Shown piece after piece: positions 25,707-34,572 of a stretch of DNA of 53,606 nt. Every line of letters begins with the position of its first letter. The first letter of the stretch is position 1. This DNA is from Symploca sp. SIO3C6 (GTDB lineage: Bacteria; Cyanobacteriota; Cyanobacteriia; Cyanobacteriales; Coleofasciculaceae): positions 1 through 53,606 of the forward strand of contig JAAHHJ010000040.1 in assembly GCA_010692425.1 (NCBI GenBank). The letters are read 5' to 3'. Made by a program: the position numbers and the translations under genes. The notes below the pieces were generated by a model. The model was not told where the DNA came from, searched no databases, and saw only the letters and a program-made list of their open reading frames with translations.

Positions 25707-28700
25707 TTATTGTCCTTTAAGTCCATCTACCCTTGCCCATTCCGTAATAGGAGGAAGTTTAACCCCACTACCTACTTGGCTACTAGAAACTGCTTTGAGT
25801 GCATTAGCAAGCCAGTGGAATAATTCCCGAAATTTTAAACCATTGAGCATCACAGGTGGTGTTTGAGGAAGAGCAACTTGTCTCAGTCTAATCATATCTG
25901 CACCCTGAACAGCGACTACAAAAAATTCAAGTTGATGGGCTTGAACAGTTTGCCTGATACGCTGCGCTCCCTTTTGCCAATTATCAGTTGGTGGGCTACC
26001 TATAATTAAAAACAACCAAGGTGTGCGATACTGAATGTTATTTTTCTCATAACTTATCTTGCGATTCTCTACTGCGTTGAGTGCTAACTCAATTCCTTTT
26101 CCCATAGCAGTTTCACCTTCTGCTGAAAGTTGTGGTAGAAGAAATTGGTGAATGGGAACAAATTCTTGAATGGTTCGCCCATTACTATTAAATGTTGTGA
26201 TCGCGAGATCAAGGTATTGGGCTACCTTGGGGTCTTCTTCTACTTCCCTTTTAAAGGCAGCAATCCCAGCGTTTAAGTAATTAATCCTTTCACCAGACAT
26301 CGAACTAGATGTATCGAGTAGTAGCATCACGGGAATACGAGGTTCAATGACTTGATTTGATCGGTCTTGCGGGTTAACGGATGCTATCAATTGGTTAGAG
26401 TTACACTGTGGTGGCTCTGAATGACTAGGTTGTGGATTGGGATTTGACTGACCTAAACCGAATTGATTAAGTAGATTAGGATTTGATTGACCACCTAATA
26501 AACCTGAAAGCTGTGTTATCAGAAATCCAATAGGACTCCCTAAACCACTAAAGCTATCACTACCCATAAACATTGGTAGTTTCATATCGCCTAGCGCCTT
26601 AGAAAGTACCTTCATTTTTTCGACATCATTAGATTGAGTAGTCATTGCCGCCTGCATCAATGCTTGAGCCCTGGCAATTTCCACATCTTTGGATGCGTCA
26701 AGTTTGGCTAGCTCTGCATAGAGTTCATGCCCCAGTTTCTCTATCATGTTCATCTGCTCTGTATTGACTCGGCTCAGAGCTTGCTGATATTGAGCTTCAA
26801 TTTCCTTTCTCTGTCGCTCTGCATCTATATCGACTTGTTTTCTCTCTTTGTTGACTTGCGTCTCTAATGCCGCTTGCTGACTACGCTGTTCTATTAATGC
26901 TTCTTGAGTTTCCTTCTGTAGTTCTAAATCCTCTCTTTTTTGCCTGCGATTCTCTTCAAACTGCTTACGCTCACCTTCGCGCTGTATTTGAGCAATCTTA
27001 GCCTTATTTTCTTCCTTAGCGATGTCAATAGCCGAGTTGGCCTTCTCTGTCGCTAGAGTGAGTTGTTGACGTTCATTTGCTACAATAGTTTGCCTTTTAA
27101 TTGTCTCAATCTCCAGCTGGGCGATTTTACTATCTCTTGGATTTTTTGTTAATTCATCAGGAAGGTAAATTTCACCCATCAAAGTTTGAAGAGCTTGTAC
27201 TTTAAAGGCTTCGAGTTCTTTCTTAATGTAACCTGCGGCCTGTTTTTGTATCTCACCTCTATCTTCTTGGAAGTCTAGCGCCTCGTACTCTTGGGCAGCA
27301 TTGAGAAAGTAACTCCTAACCGTTGGTTCTAATCTTTCGTCTATAAGTTCATCTATAGCTTTCTTGGTAGAAGCAACATGACCAAGCATGGCAGGAGCAT
27401 CTTCTTCCTTCACCTGAATGATCTGGGTTACCTCTACTTCAAAACTAAAGCCATTCTTATCATGTACCTGCACAGCAGGAGAACTTTTGTAAACATGAGA
27501 CTCTTTGTAATCTGATGATTTTGACCATTTGAGTACCAGCTCAGAGGTGGGAACAAGTACCACATCTTGTGCCCTAGTATTGATGGGATATTTACCAGGA
27601 AGCAGTGGTTTTTTCCAAATCCCTTTATATCCAGGCTCAACTAATTGATTATAACCTTCTGGTTTGGCTCCGATATAGGATTTGATCACTCCAACATGAC
27701 CATTCGGGACTTCGGTTATTGGAACTTGCTCAACTTTGACAAACCAAGGATTCAAATTCCAATTACCGGCAGGCAGAATTTCTTCTTGTAAACCTTGTTG
27801 TCCACCACAATCGATAAATTTCTGTCCGTTTTTGAAGTTTTCATGTCCAGGAATAACCGAGCCAGCAATTTCACCTTTTCCCAGAGCTTTGCCATCGTAG
27901 GTTGTCACCAAACCAATTTTGTCATCGTCAATGGTAGTGACTCGCAAATCTTCAGGTTTCATGTCGTATTCGGTAGCATTGGCAGGGGTAATAATGGTAA
28001 ATAGATCAGCATGAATCCGGTATTTGCCAGCAGTGAGGAAGGATAGCTGTTTCCCCTTCTGTCCACCATTTTCCAGAAAAGCTTGGGCATCCTGAAAGTT
28101 CTTGCATTCTACAGTTTTTCCTAAAGTCTGTTCTCGTTGAAGGGACTGACCATCGTTAGCAATAACTAATCCAAGATCATCGGGACCAATCTGAACTATT
28201 TTCTCTTGGCGAATGCTAAATAACTCGGTATTGATATAGTAAGTTCCCTCTGGAAGAATTAATAGCTGTTTACCTCTGTGACCACCATTATCAAAAAACT
28301 TCTGTGCATCTTGAAAGCTGTCACAATCGACAATTTCACCAAACATTTGGGTTTGTTCTAAAGGAGCTCCATCTTTAGCTTCAACAAGTCCAATTTCATC
28401 CGAATTAATTCTAGTTGCTGGCACTATATTAATGCAAAATAGCTCGGTGTTAATCTGATATGTGCCAGCAGTCAGGATAGCTAATTGTTTACCTCTTTGA
28501 CCACCGTTATCAAAAAAATTTTGTACGTCTTGAAAATGATTGCATTCGACAACTTTACCAAAGGAAAAGAAGTTTTTTTGCTCTGGAGAAGCACCGTCTT
28601 GGGCTTCGACAAGTCCAATTTCCTCTGGAGAAATATGGATTACTTTTTCTTTACGAATGCTAAATAGAGCGCTATTAATATAGTAAGTACCAGTCGTTAG

Positions 28701-30875
28701 GATAGCTCGCTGTTTGCCTTTCTGACCCCCTTGTTTCAAGAAAGCTTCCCCATCCTGAAAGTTATGGCAATCAACAATCTTACCAAAAGTTTGACCTGGT
28801 TTGAGAGGAGACCCATCCCTAGCTTCAACTAGTCCAATTTCATCTGAATCAATTGTGGTAACTGGTACTATTTCAACACTAAATAAATCCGTATTAATCT
28901 GATAGTCCCCTTCTTTGAGGATAGCGAGTTGTTTACCATTTTGACCACCTTGTTCTAAAAAAGTTTGTCCATCCTGAAAATTATTACAATCAATTACTTT
29001 GCCAAATATTCGCTCTGATGGTAAAGATTCACCATCTTTAGCCTCAACTAGCCCAATGTTTTTGGAGGGGATATTAACTGTTGACACCTTGCGAATACTG
29101 AAGAAATCGGTGTTAATTTGGTAGTTGCCTGTGGTTAGAAAAGCTAGCTGTTTACCCTTCTGTCCGCCGTTGTCCAGAAAGGCTTGTGCATCTTGAAACT
29201 TGTTACAATCAACCACCTTACCAAAGGTATTACCAGGTTCTAAAGCCGCTCCAGCTGTTGCTTCAACTAAACCTATTTCATCCGAGGAAATTTTAGTAAT
29301 TGGTTGCTTGTGAACACGGAAAAAATAAGTATTAATATAATAGGTGCCAGTATTTAGAAATGATAACTGTTTGCCCTTCTGACCCCCGTTTTCCAGAAAG
29401 GCTTGTACATTTTGAAAGTTGTTGCAATCGACCACTTTGCCAAAGGTTTGTCCTTGGAATATAATTGTTCCAACCAGAGCCTCGACTAATCCAATTTCGT
29501 CTGAATTAATCTTGATCGACTCTTCTTTATGAATCTGAAATAAATCAGTGTTGATTTGATAGTTACCTGTTCTCAAGATGGACAACTGTTTGCCCTTCTG
29601 ACCCCCGTTGTCTAGAAAGGCTTGCGCATCTTGGAAGTTGTCGCAATCAATCACCCGAATAAAAGACTGTCCAATTTCCATAGGAGTGCCATATTGCGCC
29701 TTAACTAATCCAACTTCTCCTGGGGAAATTCTAATTGCCTCTACCTTACGAATCTGAAATAAATCAGTGTTGATTTGGTAAACTCCAGGCATTAAAATTG
29801 CTCTTTGTTTTCCTTTTTGTCCTCCATTTCTAAGAAAAGTTTCTGCGTCCTGAAAATTATCACAATCGACTACTTTTCCCAAGCCTTGCCCTGCAGGCAT
29901 GGGTACTCCGTCCTGAGCTTCAATTAAACCAATTTCTCCTGGTTGAATATTAGTCAATTTTCCTTTAGTAACTTTAAAAATATCAGTATTTATCTGGTAA
30001 GTTCCCTCATTGAGAATTGCTACTTGTTTCCCTCTCTGACCGCCATTGTCAAAAAACTTTTTTATATCCTGAAAATAGTCACAAATCACCCTTCTCCCAA
30101 ATACTGATCCAGGTTTGAGAGGAACTCCATCTTGAGCTTCAACTAAACCAATTTCGCCCGCCTCAATCCATGTTAATGAGTCCTTACGAACCCTAAATAA
30201 CTCTGTATTAATCCGATAACTACCAGTCGTTAAGATTGCTTGCTGCTTACCCCTCTGACCCCCATTTTCCAGAAAAGCTTTTTCATCTTGGAAGTTGTCA
30301 CATTCAACCACTTGACCAAAGGTTCTTCCTCGTGATTGATTGTCACCGTCTCTAGCCTCAACTAACCCAATTTCATCTGGCAAAATATTAACGATTGGTT
30401 CTTGGCGAATTTCATACATCCAAGACCAGTACCACAAATGTACGCCAGGACTTAGTGTATCAGCTTGAACACCTGCTTCTCCCTTACGGGCAATCAGTTG
30501 ACCAGTTGGAATCGGAGTTCCCAAAGTCTTGATCACAATCCCCACTTCACCCTGGCGAATCCTAACCAGTCCCAGAGTTGCCTTTGGTCGCCAAATGGCG
30601 AGTGCTATTATTACTATAAATACACCACCGATTAGGAAAATTGAGACAGGAGCAGTCTGCATATAAACTATCTCTAACTGTTTTTCCTGATCGGTTATAT
30701 TTTTTTTGCTATAATCTAGAGATGTTTTTGGGGTTGGAAGCTCACTAAGTAGCACGGTTCGAGTTGAATCTGGTGCTAATGTTGTTTTCTGGAGATTCCT
30801 GAAAATTAAACTAGAGCTTACTGTTACTAATCCTAGTAATACTGCTAATTTTAAGTAAAATCTTTGATATTTCAT
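25707..30875 (-). CDS. Giant SPFH/flotillin-like protein with tandem repeats and C-terminal vWA
   Basis: This 1722-residue membrane-anchored protein is the first gene of the operon. Hydrophobic segments lie at about 9-25 and 76-95 (VSIFLIGGVFIVIIALAI). From 168 to 1059 there are twelve tandem units of about 73 residues with the consensus 'EIGLVEAxDG...FGKVVDC', 'NFQDAQAFLxNGGQKGKQ' and 'TYQINTDLF'. A partial unit and a band-7/SPFH domain (about 1060-1240, 'SFEVEVTQIIQVKEEDAP') follow, then a charged coiled coil (1260-1400). A vWA domain runs from about 1515 to 1690. Its first metal motif is kept (Asp1521 in DTSSSM), but the usual 'TDG' is 'IIGSPPTD', so the MIDAS is altered. It probably scaffolds the membrane complex encoded downstream. 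Confidence 0.85.
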   Translation of the reverse strand: MKYQRFYLKLAVLLGLVTVSSSLIFRNLQKTTLAPDSTRTVLLSELPTPKTSLDYSKKNITDQEKQLEIVYMQTAPVSIFLIGGVFIVIIALAIWRPKATLGLVRIRQGEVGIVIKTLGTPIPTGQLIARKGEAGVQADTLSPGVHLWYWSWMYEIRQEPIVNILPDEIGLVEARDGDNQSRGRTFGQVVECDNFQDEKAFLENGGQRGKQQAILTTGSYRINTELFRVRKDSLTWIEAGEIGLVEAQDGVPLKPGSVFGRRVICDYFQDIKKFFDNGGQRGKQVAILNEGTYQINTDIFKVTKGKLTNIQPGEIGLIEAQDGVPMPAGQGLGKVVDCDNFQDAETFLRNGGQKGKQRAILMPGVYQINTDLFQIRKVEAIRISPGEVGLVKAQYGTPMEIGQSFIRVIDCDNFQDAQAFLDNGGQKGKQLSILRTGNYQINTDLFQIHKEESIKINSDEIGLVEALVGTIIFQGQTFGKVVDCNNFQNVQAFLENGGQKGKQLSFLNTGTYYINTYFFRVHKQPITKISSDEIGLVEATAGAALEPGNTFGKVVDCNKFQDAQAFLDNGGQKGKQLAFLTTGNYQINTDFFSIRKVSTVNIPSKNIGLVEAKDGESLPSERIFGKVIDCNNFQDGQTFLEQGGQNGKQLAILKEGDYQINTDLFSVEIVPVTTIDSDEIGLVEARDGSPLKPGQTFGKIVDCHNFQDGEAFLKQGGQKGKQRAILTTGTYYINSALFSIRKEKVIHISPEEIGLVEAQDGASPEQKNFFSFGKVVECNHFQDVQNFFDNGGQRGKQLAILTAGTYQINTELFCINIVPATRINSDEIGLVEAKDGAPLEQTQMFGEIVDCDSFQDAQKFFDNGGHRGKQLLILPEGTYYINTELFSIRQEKIVQIGPDDLGLVIANDGQSLQREQTLGKTVECKNFQDAQAFLENGGQKGKQLSFLTAGKYRIHADLFTIITPANATEYDMKPEDLRVTTIDDDKIGLVTTYDGKALGKGEIAGSVIPGHENFKNGQKFIDCGGQQGLQEEILPAGNWNLNPWFVKVEQVPITEVPNGHVGVIKSYIGAKPEGYNQLVEPGYKGIWKKPLLPGKYPINTRAQDVVLVPTSELVLKWSKSSDYKESHVYKSSPAVQVHDKNGFSFEVEVTQIIQVKEEDAPAMLGHVASTKKAIDELIDERLEPTVRSYFLNAAQEYEALDFQEDRGEIQKQAAGYIKKELEAFKVQALQTLMGEIYLPDELTKNPRDSKIAQLEIETIKRQTIVANERQQLTLATEKANSAIDIAKEENKAKIAQIQREGERKQFEENRRQKREDLELQKETQEALIEQRSQQAALETQVNKERKQVDIDAERQRKEIEAQYQQALSRVNTEQMNMIEKLGHELYAELAKLDASKDVEIARAQALMQAAMTTQSNDVEKMKVLSKALGDMKLPMFMGSDSFSGLGSPIGFLITQLSGLLGGQSNPNLLNQFGLGQSNPNPQPSHSEPPQCNSNQLIASVNPQDRSNQVIEPRIPVMLLLDTSSSMSGERINYLNAGIAAFKREVEEDPKVAQYLDLAITTFNSNGRTIQEFVPIHQFLLPQLSAEGETAMGKGIELALNAVENRKISYEKNNIQYRTPWLFLIIGSPPTDNWQKGAQRIRQTVQAHQLEFFVVAVQGADMIRLRQVALPQTPPVMLNGLKFRELFHWLANALKAVSSSQVGSGVKLPPITEWARVDGLKGQ
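27699..30374 (-). repeat. Twelve tandem ~219-bp coding repeats
   Basis: The DNA of the SPFH-vWA gene here is a tandem array of units of about 219 bp encoding about 73 residues each. Ten of the twelve units have exactly or nearly this length. Unit 9 is two residues longer and unit 11 about thirteen residues longer. The most conserved part encodes 'NGGQ(K/R)GKQ'. Units 1-10 are close to each other, whereas 11 and 12 drift toward the single-copy form found before SPFH domains. This suggests expansion from the C-terminal side. Confidence 0.8.
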
Positions 30876-31187
30876 GGTTATATTCCTAGAAGCAAGGCAG
30901 AAGGGAAGATAATTTCAGTCATTTAACGCAAAAACTATTAACAAGCCTCAATGACACTCTAAAATCTTTGGAAAGTTTGAGAATGCTAAGTATTTTGCTT
31001 CTATTTCTCAGAGTTTATATCAAGTTTATGCAAAATGGCAACTAAAATAATTAATGTTAATTATTGATAAGTAAGGCAGAGGGCTCCAAGGGCCAAGGCA
31101 CAAGGGAAGAGAATTTTTAACTCTTAACATTTATTGACATACTGTCGTTTATTTTTGTCTACTTACTGATGACTGATAGATCATTAA
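30876..31187. other. Gap upstream of the giant SPFH-vWA gene
   Basis: This is a 312-base A+T-rich region between two minus-strand genes. It should carry the promoter for the six-gene operon. An AGGA-type ribosome site lies 8-9 bases before the ATG at 30875. A purine-rich stretch (gcagagggctccaagggcca, about 31076-31110) is another instance of the dispersed G-rich tracts. No gene is visible. Confidence 0.4.
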
Positions 31188-32879
31188 CTAAATATCAGTC
31201 TGCAAGCAATTTTCTGCACGAGACCAGAAACCAATTAAATGCCTCTGCCATGACTGCAAATCAACCTCTTGAGTACCCAGCGACTTCAAAGATGGCAAAT
31301 GCCCTTCTGGAGCATTTGAGGAAAAAGCGAATTGCTCGTATCTCAGCCATTCCTCGTTCACCTGCCAACCGACGCGAGAAGCAAATCTACGAAAAATTTC
31401 GCCACGAATTTGATCTGGTTGCCCCCCTATGTTCCGCCAGATTTGTTTCTGTACACTGAAGCCAAACTTGCTGCTGCTGTAGGTTATCCAGAGTTTATCT
31501 ATGTCACTAAGAACTGAGCAGGGGAATTCTCTAATATCTTTAGAGCGCAACCAACCCCACTCTCTTCGCTCAGCAATGTCAAGTATAATCCTCAAGGTTT
31601 CTTGGTCAGCTTCTTGCCATTCTCCTGCTGCTAGGAGGTTACGAAGTTGAGTATAGTCAACTCCTTGTTCAAAGAATGGCTGAATATTGGATTCAGATTC
31701 AATAAATACATTGTTTGGAGTTTCCTCTTGAGGAGGGGAAGTATGATTACCTTTGACCAGTAGTTGAGGTGTTAAATATTCTGGTATCCCCATCATGCTA
31801 ATTCCATTACAGCCCAGTTTGTAGGCGAACTCATAAGACTTACCAGAGCCTAATCCATCATACAAGCCAACAACGAATTCAATCGCTGCTCTATCCTCAA
31901 TCGCCTTACTCATCCCTATTACATAGTTAATGTGTTGAGCGATTACCTCAGCCTGCACTACTGAATAACAGGCATTAAGAACAACACATTCGACTTGATC
32001 AGAAAACAGTTCAAACAATTCTGCCAGAGCCTCACCATCAATTAAGTTTATCTGACCTGTTTCCTCTTCAAATATTAGACCATCTTCCCCTGCTCCATGA
32101 CCTGAGAAGTGAACAATATTCGGTTCGTAGTCCAGTATGGCTCTGCGTATATCTCTAGGGCGTACCGCTTCTATTGTCTCTATCTCATAGTGGTCAAACT
32201 TTTTTGAACGCTTCAGTCCTTCTTTGATCTCACGCCTCTCCTCATCCAGTCGCAGTTGAGATGTCCCCCTGGGATTAGCTGACAAAATTAAAATTTTCCG
32301 AGGTGGGGGTGGAGGAGGCAGTATGGGATCTAGTTTTGGTTCAGGTGGATTGATTGAAGGGGGTTGAGAGTTAATGATCTTGAGGAGACGCTGAGCAACT
32401 TGATAGAGAACTGTATCTTGTTCATATTCTGGCAAACTGCTCAGAGGTTTGGTTGTCGGAACTTGGATATCGCTCAAGGATAATTCCCTGATTCCTCCTT
32501 GTGGATTGGGATACTGAAACTTAGTTTCTCTCCACATACATGGGCGCAGAATTATCGGCAGAATCGCCACGCCTTCGTCCTTGGACTTTTTGAGCAACAC
32601 TGGCAGTTCACTATTGCGAATGTACCTGGATGCTAGAAAAGCTGGACTGACTAGCAAAATAGCTGCCTTAACCTGCTCTAGTGTCCTCTGAATCCTGTCG
32701 TGCCAATTCTCCCCCAGTTCAATCTCTTGATCTGACCAGATATCGACCTGCTCCTGAAGTTCTAGGGGTGCAAGATGCTCTATCAGCCTGTCGAGCCAAC
32801 GCTTGCCAGACTCTGAACTTTCATTATCCTTATGCGCATAGCAGATGAATATCCGAGGGGTATTACCCGATTCCGTCAT
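31188..32879 (-). CDS. TIR-CHAT-GUN4 protein
   Basis: This 563-residue three-domain protein starts at the ATG at 32879, preceded by GAGGGGAAAAAG; an in-frame start 11 codons earlier is less likely. The TIR domain spans about 8-125: 'RIFICYAHKDN', 'VDIWSDQEIELGENW', and 'SPAFLASRYIRNSELPVLL' with a possible catalytic Glu91. A proline-rich linker (about 170-195) leads to a CHAT caspase-like domain with 'NIVHFSGHGAGEDGL' (His261) and 'CVVLNACYS' (Cys304). Residues 430-540 are GUN4, close to that of the nearby kinase (GEWQEADQET, DIDKLW, KFGFSVQ). TIR domains often cleave NAD and CHAT domains are proteases, so this is a probable immune effector. Confidence 0.9.
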   Translation of the reverse strand: MTESGNTPRIFICYAHKDNESSESGKRWLDRLIEHLAPLELQEQVDIWSDQEIELGENWHDRIQRTLEQVKAAILLVSPAFLASRYIRNSELPVLLKKSKDEGVAILPIILRPCMWRETKFQYPNPQGGIRELSLSDIQVPTTKPLSSLPEYEQDTVLYQVAQRLLKIINSQPPSINPPEPKLDPILPPPPPPRKILILSANPRGTSQLRLDEERREIKEGLKRSKKFDHYEIETIEAVRPRDIRRAILDYEPNIVHFSGHGAGEDGLIFEEETGQINLIDGEALAELFELFSDQVECVVLNACYSVVQAEVIAQHINYVIGMSKAIEDRAAIEFVVGLYDGLGSGKSYEFAYKLGCNGISMMGIPEYLTPQLLVKGNHTSPPQEETPNNVFIESESNIQPFFEQGVDYTQLRNLLAAGEWQEADQETLRIILDIAERREWGWLRSKDIREFPCSVLSDIDKLWITYSSSKFGFSVQKQIWRNIGGQPDQIRGEIFRRFASRVGWQVNEEWLRYEQFAFSSNAPEGHLPSLKSLGTQEVDLQSWQRHLIGFWSRAENCLQTDI

Positions 32880-32889
32880 CTTTTTCCCC

Positions 32890-33105
32890 TCAGTAACTCC
32901 TGTCACCAGCACTTGTGACCTTCTGTTGGTTCAACTTCTCTGCGATTGCCTCTCTGACAAACTCTCACCAGTCCTCCCCCTGAAATCGCAACTGTTTCAT
33001 CATCTTCTCGGTTATCCGCAGAACGAACTTGCACCTTAATGGCTCTTCCCGGCTAGACTTGATTTGATACTGCTTCAGCAGTGGATTCCCGCCTGGTCTG
33101 GGCAT
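32890..33105 (-). pseudogene. Small plasmid protein gene with an in-frame TGA
   Basis: From the ATG at 33105 (ribosome site AAAGGAAA) the frame reads MPRPGGNPLLKQYQIKSSRE and so on, and then meets a TGA at 32967-32965 after 'FQGEDW'. Past that stop the same frame continues EFVREAIAEKLNQQKVTSAG to a second stop at 32892-32890. Similar small cyanobacterial proteins run straight through this point (W-x-EFVR-AIA), so the TGA looks like a nonsense mutation. The intact form would be 71 residues, probably a small DNA-binding or regulatory protein. It ends 10 bases before the TIR-CHAT gene. Confidence 0.55.
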
Positions 33106-33276
33106 TTTCCTTTCTTAACCGTTCCCTAACTGTTATAGCTAGTCTTCCTTCAATTCGCCACCGAAGCAATTACCAATCTTTATCAAACTGCTCTAAGTTT
33201 CCACCCAATGTGGAGTTTGTAGGTGTTGTAGGTGCATTTGTAGAATCTTCACCTACAACCAGATTCCCCCTCTGCT

Positions 33277-34572
33277 CTAAATTTCCGCTAAGCGGTGTTC
33301 GTAAATTTTCCAAATTGAACGCTCGCTATAAGCACAGCGGTGGGCGAGAGCAGGAATCAGCGCCGAGATTTGAGATTGGGGTAAATCCTGGGCAATTAAG
33401 GCATCAATTTCTTGGAGCAATTGCTCGGCATTGAGGGGTGTGAAGCTTGGGTGGTTGACAATTTTGCCGCTATCTGCATTGTCATCAGCATCAGAGGACG
33501 CGGGGACATTTTCAGCCGGTTCTCCCTGCCCCAGAAACATCTCTTCTTCCTGCATCAAAGAAGCGGCAGCTGCGCAATGCTTAAAATCTGACCAACTATA
33601 ACCAGCATCTATAGCATTACTAACATCCCAGCCTTTGAGGGAACACTTATCAGGCATCGGGACTTGAGCAATTCGACCCCTACCAGCTAAAGCCAGGGCT
33701 AACTTTTTCGCCCCCTCATCCCCAGGACGAGTGCCATCAGCTTTGGGTTCGTCATTGCGGTCATAGAAAATAGTAACCTCTCCTGGGAGTCGTTCTAATT
33801 CTTCTGGTTTAGGGACGCTGCCACACCCAGCCGTAGAACAAGCGATCGCTATTTTATCTGGTTGTTGACGAGCCAGCTGCGCCAGACGAATAGCATCCCA
33901 TTCCCCCTCACAAAACCAAGTTTCGCTAGCATCGGGAGGCAGGTGGGTAAACCAGACTGTAGCCGGAACCCCAAATTGAGACCATTTTCCCAGATAGTCT
34001 GGTCGCTTTGGATCCTTTAACCAGGGCGCAACCCGCTTTTTGACGTAATAGCGTCCTGGGCGATGGGGGATGGGAATGAAGATACAAATAGCTCCATAGA
34101 TTTCCTTTTGGTGGGGCTGGTTTTCATTGGCAATGATGACCCGACGCCCCAGTCCCAAATTCAAGCGAGTGATATCAGCTTTGTCAATCCCCCGTGAACA
34201 GAGCCAGTCTCTTGCTTGTTGAGCGTCTTGGCTGTTTTCATGAATAAGTCGCCCCACCATGTACTCAACGCCATCTTGAGCCACTGTGTAATCCGTAGGG
34301 GGAGAATTCTTCTTCTCCGGAAGCTCTAAATGCTTGGGGAAACCTCCTCCCAAACCCTGTCCAGGAGGAGGCGCGCCTAGTGCTTCTCGAATCTCAGCCG
34401 GAGTGCAGCCGCGAAAGCATTTATAACCGTACTCGGAATTGGAAACCAGACTCAGGGTTTTGTCGGAGTGTCCTTTACTACAGCAGGGACAAGGAGCACG
34501 ACCCTTACTATCGAACTCAACCCATTCACGAATTTGAAACCTTTGGTAATTGTAATATGCCATTAGCACCAC
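33277..34572 (-). CDS. Zinc-finger and TOPRIM primase-like protein
   Basis: This 431-residue protein has a DnaG-like layout. The N-terminal zinc ribbon uses 'APCPCCSKGHSD' (Cys28, Cys30, Cys31) and 'YKCFRGCTP' (Cys52, Cys56). A TOPRIM fold at about 215-310 has 'TWFCEGEWDAIRL' (Glu222) and 'TIFYDRNDEP' (Asp271, Asp274), the metal-binding acidic residues of primases. An alternative start three codons later (MAYYNYQRF) is equally possible. Its place next to iterons and the Rep gene suggests it primes plasmid replication. A second frame just past the stop encodes two copies of 'GNLEQ', a possible old frameshifted tail. Confidence 0.75.
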   Translation of the reverse strand: MVLMAYYNYQRFQIREWVEFDSKGRAPCPCCSKGHSDKTLSLVSNSEYGYKCFRGCTPAEIREALGAPPPGQGLGGGFPKHLELPEKKNSPPTDYTVAQDGVEYMVGRLIHENSQDAQQARDWLCSRGIDKADITRLNLGLGRRVIIANENQPHQKEIYGAICIFIPIPHRPGRYYVKKRVAPWLKDPKRPDYLGKWSQFGVPATVWFTHLPPDASETWFCEGEWDAIRLAQLARQQPDKIAIACSTAGCGSVPKPEELERLPGEVTIFYDRNDEPKADGTRPGDEGAKKLALALAGRGRIAQVPMPDKCSLKGWDVSNAIDAGYSWSDFKHCAAAASLMQEEEMFLGQGEPAENVPASSDADDNADSGKIVNHPSFTPLNAEQLLQEIDALIAQDLPQSQISALIPALAHRCAYSERSIWKIYEHRLAEI

